DNA of 18,713 nucleotides, taken from contig JAEWGY010000087.1 in assembly GCA_023388035.1 (NCBI GenBank), positions 1-18,713 on the forward strand, in the 5' to 3' direction. The position numbers and the translations under genes are program-made. The notes under the pieces were generated by a model that worked only from the letters and a program-made list of their open reading frames with translations, was not told the origin of the DNA and ran no database searches. Positions 15,277 through 18,713 of this stretch are shown piece after piece (positions within the stretch are counted from its first letter, which is position 1; each line of letters begins with the position of its first letter). This DNA comes from Bacillota bacterium. Lineage in GTDB: Bacteria; Bacillota_I; Bacilli_A; Erysipelotrichales; Erysipelotrichaceae.

Positions 15277-16137
15277 TCAGTTACCACCTTTCTCTGTCAG
15301 TTTGACAAATAATTTTTGTAAATTCATAGCTGAAAGTGATAGATTTCCATTCTTTGGAAGTGGTGTTTTTTCGCCCAGCACATAAGCTATTTTCATATTT
15401 CCCAATTCATCATAACCGATAACATTCTTGTCGGCGCAGTAGCTATCCACTTCGTTCGCCAAGCCAGATACACTATATCCAGTTTCTAACAATGAACCGA
15501 CATTATCCTGTAACAAGACTTTTCCTTTATCAATCAAAATAACTTCTTCAATGATGTTTGCTACTTCTTCAATAAGGTGCGTCGCTATAATAATTGTTCG
15601 CTCATTGGTTTCATAATCCTTTAAAAGAAGCTCATAAAACAATTCTCTATGATTTGCGTCTAGTCCAAGAACAGGTTCATCAAAAATCACATATGGAACA
15701 TTCAGTGATAAGGCAACTGTCAACTTAAAAATGGACTGATATCCTTTTGATAAAGCCTTAAATTTTCTGTTGGTAGCAAGATTGAATTTCTCTGCAATTT
15801 CAAAAGCCTTTGCCTTATCAAAATCATCATAGAAACGGTCAATCCATTTAAAAAGTTCCTTGACTTTTAAATTTTTGTCATATAAATCTGCCTCGCTCAT
15901 GCAGAAAATCTTATCGTGAATTTTCATATTTTCCATAGCTGGAATATCATCAATCATAATTTCCCCGCTATCTGCAAAAATTCGATTTGCGATAATGTTA
16001 ATCAGTGTAGATTTTCCTGCTCCGTTTCTCCCTAAAAATCCATAGATTTTTCCATACTCAAAAGAAAAGGAAACATTATCAAGAGCAGTAACATCTTTGT
16101 ATTTTTTACTAACATTCTTAATTTGAATTGCGTTCAT
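15277..16137 (-). CDS. ABC transporter ATP-binding protein (YtrB-like)
   Basis: The 286 residues form a single ABC domain plus C-terminal extension: Walker A GRNGAGKST 36-44, a Q-loop replaced by MSEADLY (about 80-86), a shortened signature LSKGYQ 129-134, Walker B VIFDEP 150-155, D-loop LGLD and His187. The missing Q-loop glutamine and the LSKGY signature are recurrent in YtrB-type exporters partnered with GntR regulators. Two ATGs compete: AAAGGGG is 2 bases from ATG 16143 but 8 from ATG 16137, so 16137 is chosen. It overlaps the regulator gene by 20 bases. It is the only gene here ending in TGA. Confidence 0.9.
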   Translation of the reverse strand: MNAIQIKNVSKKYKDVTALDNVSFSFEYGKIYGFLGRNGAGKSTLINIIANRIFADSGEIMIDDIPAMENMKIHDKIFCMSEADLYDKNLKVKELFKWIDRFYDDFDKAKAFEIAEKFNLATNRKFKALSKGYQSIFKLTVALSLNVPYVIFDEPVLGLDANHRELFYELLLKDYETNERTIIIATHLIEEVANIIEEVILIDKGKVLLQDNVGSLLETGYSVSGLANEVDSYCADKNVIGYDELGNMKIAYVLGEKTPLPKNGNLSLSAMNLQKLFVKLTEKGGN

Positions 16138-16501
16138 TTTCATAACCCCTTTCTATCAATGAAATGATTTCATTTTTCGTCATGTGCAATTTGTTCGCTT
16201 CTTCTATCAATGAAGCGATAAACTGGTCGTAAAATTGTCCTTGTCTTTTCTGGCGTATTTTTTCTACTGCACCTTCTTTAACGAACATTCCTAAACCTCT
16301 TTTCTTATAGATGATTTCCTCGTCTACAAGTAAATTCATTCCTTTTAAAACAGTGTGAGGATTGATATTCAACAAGGCAGATATTTCATTTGTTGAGGGG
16401 ATTTTCGTTTCCTCTGGAAATATCCCTGTGAATATAGAGTCCTCTAGTTGTTCTGCAATTTGAATGAATATGGGCTTTTCTGTATTTGGATTTATATTCA
16501 A
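16118..16501 (-). CDS. GntR-family transcriptional regulator, YtrA subfamily
   Basis: A 127-residue repressor-type protein: an N-terminal winged helix (about 8-75) with PIFIQIAEQLEDSIFTG, IPSTNEISALLNINPHTVLKGMNLL and the wing IYKKRGLGMFV, then a short helical tail (about 85-125) typical of YtrA proteins, which have no large ligand domain. Such regulators normally repress their own ABC operon. Start: AAGAGGTGAT nearly matches the ideal SD and lies 8 bases before TTG 16501, whereas the in-frame GTG at 16510 overlaps that SD, so TTG is preferred though not certain. The 3' end overlaps the ATPase gene, consistent with one transcript from the promoter at 16562-16590. Confidence 0.87.
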   Translation of the reverse strand: MNINPNTEKPIFIQIAEQLEDSIFTGIFPEETKIPSTNEISALLNINPHTVLKGMNLLVDEEIIYKKRGLGMFVKEGAVEKIRQKRQGQFYDQFIASLIEEANKLHMTKNEIISLIERGYENERNSN

Positions 16502-16517
16502 ATATATCACCTCTTTT

Positions 16518-16547
16518 GTTAGTATGTTTGTTAGTCAAGTAACTAAC
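16518..16547. promoter_or_regulatory. Candidate operator of the GntR/ABC cassette
   Basis: GTTAGT at 16530-16535 and ACTAAC at 16542-16547 form a perfect 6+6 inverted repeat with a 6-base spacer. A further GTTAGT at 16518-16523 is one 12-base step away. The set lies just after the predicted start site (16555) and before the regulator's start codon, the expected place for autorepression. Confidence 0.6.
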
Positions 16548-16561
16548 TACTTTACATCTAT

Positions 16562-16590
16562 AATATATTCGTTTTAAGGGGATCTGTCAA
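16562..16590 (-). promoter_or_regulatory. Sigma-A promoter of the GntR/ABC cassette
   Basis: On the minus strand a consensus TTGACA (16590-16585), exactly 17 bases, then TATATT (16567-16562). The predicted start near 16555 gives a leader of about 54 bases containing the operator. The -35 lies inside the meaningless tail of the tcpC remnant, so the cassette brought its promoter with it. Confidence 0.82.
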
Positions 16591-17132
16591 TAGATTTTTG
16601 AAAAATAATGAAAAAAAGAGGGAGAGCATGTAAACCTTATGAGAAATGCACACCTTAATCCTTTTCCTATTATCTTCCAGTTGTTATCCTTATGAAGTGA
16701 CTGATAATACTGTGAAATCAGTGTTGCTTTTGTCTGATTATCAGTGAATTTCACCGTAATGCTCATTTTCACATTATCGCCATCATCCGTGAATACAGGA
16801 TTAACAAGCTTGGAATATAGATAGTCACCGTTTTTTAGTTCAAGGGCATTACCCTCTACATAATAGGTAAGCTCCTTGTCCGTTGCAGTGGGGTACAGTT
16901 TAAAGAATGTTTCCAGAAACGCCGTAGCGTCATTTACTGCATCAGCGTCCACAATGGACGGTCACGGTATAGGTTTCTAATACAACCTTGTCTGTTCACT
17001 TTCTTTTGTCTATTGATCTATTTCATAGACGACAGAAAAAGCGTCCCTTCCAGACTGTTCCACGTCCCAGATTAGTACGTCCGTGACCGAAGAGCTGGTC
17101 GGTATATCCGTTCTCACTGTATCAACATTAAG
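16587..17132 (-). pseudogene. tcpC: Broken conjugation gene tcpC (Tn916 orf13-like)
   Basis: Two minus-strand pieces match the TcpC (Tn916 Orf13) conjugal-transfer protein family as I know it. The first (17132-17010) reads LNVDTVRTDIPTSSSV, VLIWDVEQSG, FSVVYEIDQ and hits TAG. After a second TAG and a frame change, ETYTVTVH is seen, then material is missing. The second piece (about 16960-16660) reads FLETFFKLYPTATDKELTYY, KLVNPVF, VTVKFTDNQTKAT and NWKII. What follows in frame to 16587 is unrelated and includes the promoter of the next cassette. TcpC is a membrane-associated transfer protein of Tn916-like elements. Composition is foreign: 35 of 60 bases at 17041-17100 are G or C against 16 of 60 at 9001-9060. 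No other transfer, integrase or excisionase gene is visible, so the element is dead. Confidence 0.75.
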
Positions 17133-17185
17133 TTAAAAAAGCAATCAAATAAAATTAAAAGAACTGGAGAATATAATTTATAATA

Positions 17186-17425
17186 ATGACTAATGATGTA
17201 CTAAAGCAACTTAATTATTAAAAACTAAAATTAGTTTCTTCATATTTAAATTCATTAGTAAATGAATAATGAAATAGATGAAAAACAACTATATGTTATG
17301 AATAAAATGATAGGTAAGGAAGAAATAGTTAAAGAAGAGAATATAAAGTAGTAGCATTTCCTTTTCTAAGAAAAACTCATGATTATGATTATGATTATGA
17401 TTTTAAGATAGATATGAAAGAATAA
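17186..17425 (+). pseudogene. Frameshifted small gene ending in an Asp-Tyr repeat
   Basis: Three plus-strand pieces join into one plausible protein: MTNDVLKQLNY then a TAA, continuing in frame as KLKLVSSYLNSLVNE (to 17269); a shifted frame from 17262, NNEIDEKQLYVMNKMIGKEE (to 17351); and another shifted frame from about 17333, YKVVAFPFLRKTHDYDYDYD, ending DMKE and TAA at 17423-17425. The Asp-Tyr run comes from an imperfect GATTAT tandem at 17381-17404. A strong terminator starts at the stop codon, which supports a real former gene. Composition is AT-rich like the host. I do not recognise the family; short separate ORFs cannot be ruled out. Confidence 0.4.
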
Positions 17426-17457
17426 AAAATAAGATCCATTATTAAATCTTATTTTTT
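17424..17457 (+). terminator. Rho-independent terminator after the frameshifted gene
   Basis: Perfect 11-bp arms AAAAAATAAGA / TCTTATTTTTT with a 12-base loop begin at the stop codon of the broken gene. The shape also works on the opposite strand. Confidence 0.75.
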
Positions 17458-17837
17458 ATAAAGAAACTACAAATATCGTATTTATAAGAAATCAATGTAT
17501 ATAAAAAAACACGTTTGGTAATAGCTATTGCATATACAGTAGCAAAGATGAAATAGTGTATATTTTATTAAATTTAATAAAATAATCAATACACAAGATA
17601 AACGATAAATTAAATCCTAAAAAACTTAAGAACACTTAATGGAATCAGATTGGATAAATTATTTTGACTTTTATATTAAAAAAGCAATTATTTAAAATTA
17701 TGGACTAAAAGCTTATAAATAAATTAAATTTTAGCCTATATAATTTTATTAATAATAAAAGTACTTAAACACATTTAAAGTTGAATAAGTAGTTTTAAAT
17801 ATAAATCTTTAAGAAAGTTAAACACAACTTAAAAACT
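17458..17837. other. Gene-free AT-rich stretch
   Basis: No frame longer than a few tens of codons with a ribosome site is seen on either strand, and no hairpin or repeat stands out from the AT-rich background. It is probably decayed sequence. Confidence 0.6.
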
Positions 17838-17864
17838 TTGAGCTAAAATATTTTATGCTATAAT
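17838..17864 (+). promoter_or_regulatory. Promoter upstream of the small membrane protein gene
   Basis: TGC before TATAAT (17859-17864) is an extended -10, with a weak TTGAGC at 17838-17843 (15-base spacer). It would drive the 31-codon ORF and the membrane protein gene downstream. Confidence 0.5.
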
Positions 17865-17911
17865 AAAATTGAAAAGTCATTAAATCATGGTTTAAATGGA
17901 GAATTTTTAGA

Positions 17912-18007
17912 ATGATAAGACTAATCAAAAAAATTCTAACAAGTTTTGGTTTGTGTATAATGTTTTACAAACAGCTATTAACAAACAAACCTTGTATATG
18001 GGAATAA
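17912..18007 (+). CDS. Possible 31-residue leader or small peptide
   Basis: ATG at 17912 opens a 31-codon frame (MIRLIKKILTSFGLCIMFYK…, ending NKPCIWE) after GGAG at a longer than usual spacing (about 11-12 bases). It has a basic-hydrophobic N-terminal half like a membrane-active or leader peptide. It lies between an extended -10 promoter and the start of the 109-aa membrane protein gene 17 bases on. Its own DNA contains competing hairpins. It could be chance; there is no homology that I recognise. Confidence 0.25.
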   Translation: MIRLIKKILTSFGLCIMFYKQLLTNKPCIWE

Positions 18008-18023
18008 TATAGGTATTTGCTAA

Positions 18024-18353
18024 ATGAAACATATTAAGAAAGGTTATCTTTATATTCTTATCGGTCTTTTGTGTGCTAGTTTTATTATTGCAATCCAGAC
18101 AGATGATCCTTGGGGTTTATTAAAACCGATTTATTACCTTATTTCATTAATGTTAATTGTTATTGGTTTTATGGAAATAATTTATGCAAAGAATATTAAT
18201 AAAACTAAAGTAATTATAAATTTATTATTACTAATTGTAATTTATGGATTATTTATCTCTTTAGTAAATTATTATTTCAAAGGGATAATAAGCATAATAG
18301 TTGCTATTGTTTTATTTAAAATGATCTATCAGAAATATATTGTTAATGAATAA
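18024..18353 (+). CDS. Small hypothetical membrane protein
   Basis: This 109-residue protein has about four hydrophobic helices (roughly 8-24, 35-53, 62-82, 85-101), a basic start MKHIKKGY and a short loop QTDDPWGLLKP between the first two. There are no catalytic motifs and I do not recognise a family. The ribosome site is weak (AGG 10 bases upstream), but the frame is clean, AT-rich like the host, and preceded by a promoter. It is the only intact-looking host-like gene in the accessory stretch after the tRNA. Confidence 0.55.
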   Translation: MKHIKKGYLYILIGLLCASFIIAIQTDDPWGLLKPIYYLISLMLIVIGFMEIIYAKNINKTKVIINLLLLIVIYGLFISLVNYYFKGIISIIVAIVLFKMIYQKYIVNE

Positions 18354-18520
18354 AATATTTTAAATACAATTTACCAATAAATCTCCTAATTTTTAGCTTC
18401 GTAAGATGAATTGGCAGGCATAATTTTATTTTAATGATAAAGTAAAAATATAAAATGAAATAGTGGCAGCCATAATAAATACTTACTGCAGTATCATTTG
18501 ATATTAGTATGTAAATATAG

Positions 18521-18604
18521 AAAAAGATAAATAAAACATTTAATAGGATAGGAACTATCCGAATTTACGCTTGTGGACTTTGTGTAAGACGTTTTGATTT
18601 TTAG
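18521..18604 (+). pseudogene. tnpB: C-terminal scrap of an IS200/IS605-type TnpB
   Basis: A frame open from 18521 reads KKINKTFNRIGTIRIYACG, then LCVRRFDF and TAG at 18602-18604. G-T-x-R-I-Y-A-C-G followed by a V-R pair resembles the region after the zinc finger at the C terminus of TnpB (OrfB, IS1341-like) proteins. The frame stays broken afterwards (TAG, TAA, TGA within 45 bases), and no RuvC, zinc-finger or start region is visible upstream, so only the tail remains. TnpB is the RNA-guided nuclease of these elements. The right-end hairpin follows, as expected. Confidence 0.5.
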
Positions 18605-18619
18605 AAATAAAATGATAAA

Positions 18620-18683
18620 TGCAGTAAAGGGTGAAGCAAGAAGCACCTACGCTTTAGCATAGAGGTAGTTCACTTATACTGCA
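18620..18683 (+). mobile_element. Right-end-like hairpin of a decayed IS200/IS605 element
   Basis: An inner hairpin at 18645-18666 (CTACGC-TTTA-GCATAG with one mismatch, flanked by ACC and GGT) is followed by AGTTCAC, a layout common at the right end of tnpB-type elements. Around it TGCAGTAAAGGGTGAA (18620-18635) and TTCACTTATACTGCA (18669-18683) form an imperfect outer inverted repeat. The position just past the TnpB tail supports the call. In active elements this part encodes the 3' end of the guide (omega) RNA; here it is presumably a relic. Confidence 0.5.
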
Positions 18684-18713
18684 ATAATATCATCTAACTT
18701 AATATCATGAGCT

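Noticed and set aside
17133..17688. Direct repeat TTAAAAAAGCAAT at 17133-17145 and 17676-17688
   Set aside because: Thirteen AT-rich bases in a decayed AT-rich region; the flanks do not continue to match, so chance is likely.
18546..18560. Hairpin GGATAG-GAA-CTATCC
   Set aside because: Perfect but only 6 bp, no T tract, and it lies inside the TnpB-like frame, so it is not a terminator.
1..18713. UGA=Trp genetic code (Mollicutes type)
   Set aside because: All long conserved genes are complete under the standard code and use TGG for Trp; no in-frame TGA is needed.

Overview
The window comes from an AT-rich, Gram-positive-type bacterium. The core genes look like low-G+C Bacillota or a Mollicutes-related Bacilli lineage: RecA, a PnrA-type lipoprotein, a nucleoside ABC transporter, a YmfF/YmfH pair, Ffh and SepF. 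The presence of SepF argues for a dividing, FtsZ-using cell. Trp is TGG throughout and the long genes are intact under the standard code, so UGA is not read as Trp. None of the 14 core genes ends in TGA (9 TAA, 5 TAG).

Region 1 (1-10692, plus strand) is dense housekeeping: the 3' part of pgsA, recA, a BMP/PnrA lipoprotein with its own terminator, then one long run of touching or overlapping genes (nupO-nupP-nupQ-ymfF-like-ymfH-like-ffh), and finally sepF with its own promoter and terminator. The lipoprotein, twin ATPase and two permeases form a purine-nucleoside importer. The two M16 proteins are one catalytic (HFMEH) and one non-catalytic member.

Region 2 (10723-14149) is an anaerobic fermentation operon on the minus strand: pflA, an 83-aa thioredoxin-fold-like protein, a pyruvate formate-lyase that stops just before the glycyl-radical domain, and a separate 77-aa ORF carrying that domain. 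Together they encode a pyruvate formate-lyase in two polypeptides, which is the most interesting observation here. The operon promoter sits so close to pflA that the mRNA should start at, or within a base or two of, the ATG. A divergent tRNA-Arg(CCT) gene with its own extended -10 promoter lies upstream.

Region 3 (14150-18713) is an accessory graveyard beyond the tRNA. It holds a beheaded minus-strand CDS fragment, an orphan plus-strand terminator, an intact GntR (YtrA-type)/ABC ATPase/permease cassette with promoter and candidate operator, a broken tcpC (Tn916 orf13-like) gene of much higher G+C, a frameshifted gene ending in an Asp-Tyr repeat, a small membrane protein gene with a possible leader, and the C-terminal scrap and right-end hairpin of an IS200/IS605-type tnpB element. 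The ABC cassette is the only clearly intact imported part.

I found no CRISPR array, no rRNA, no replication origin and no complete transposase.
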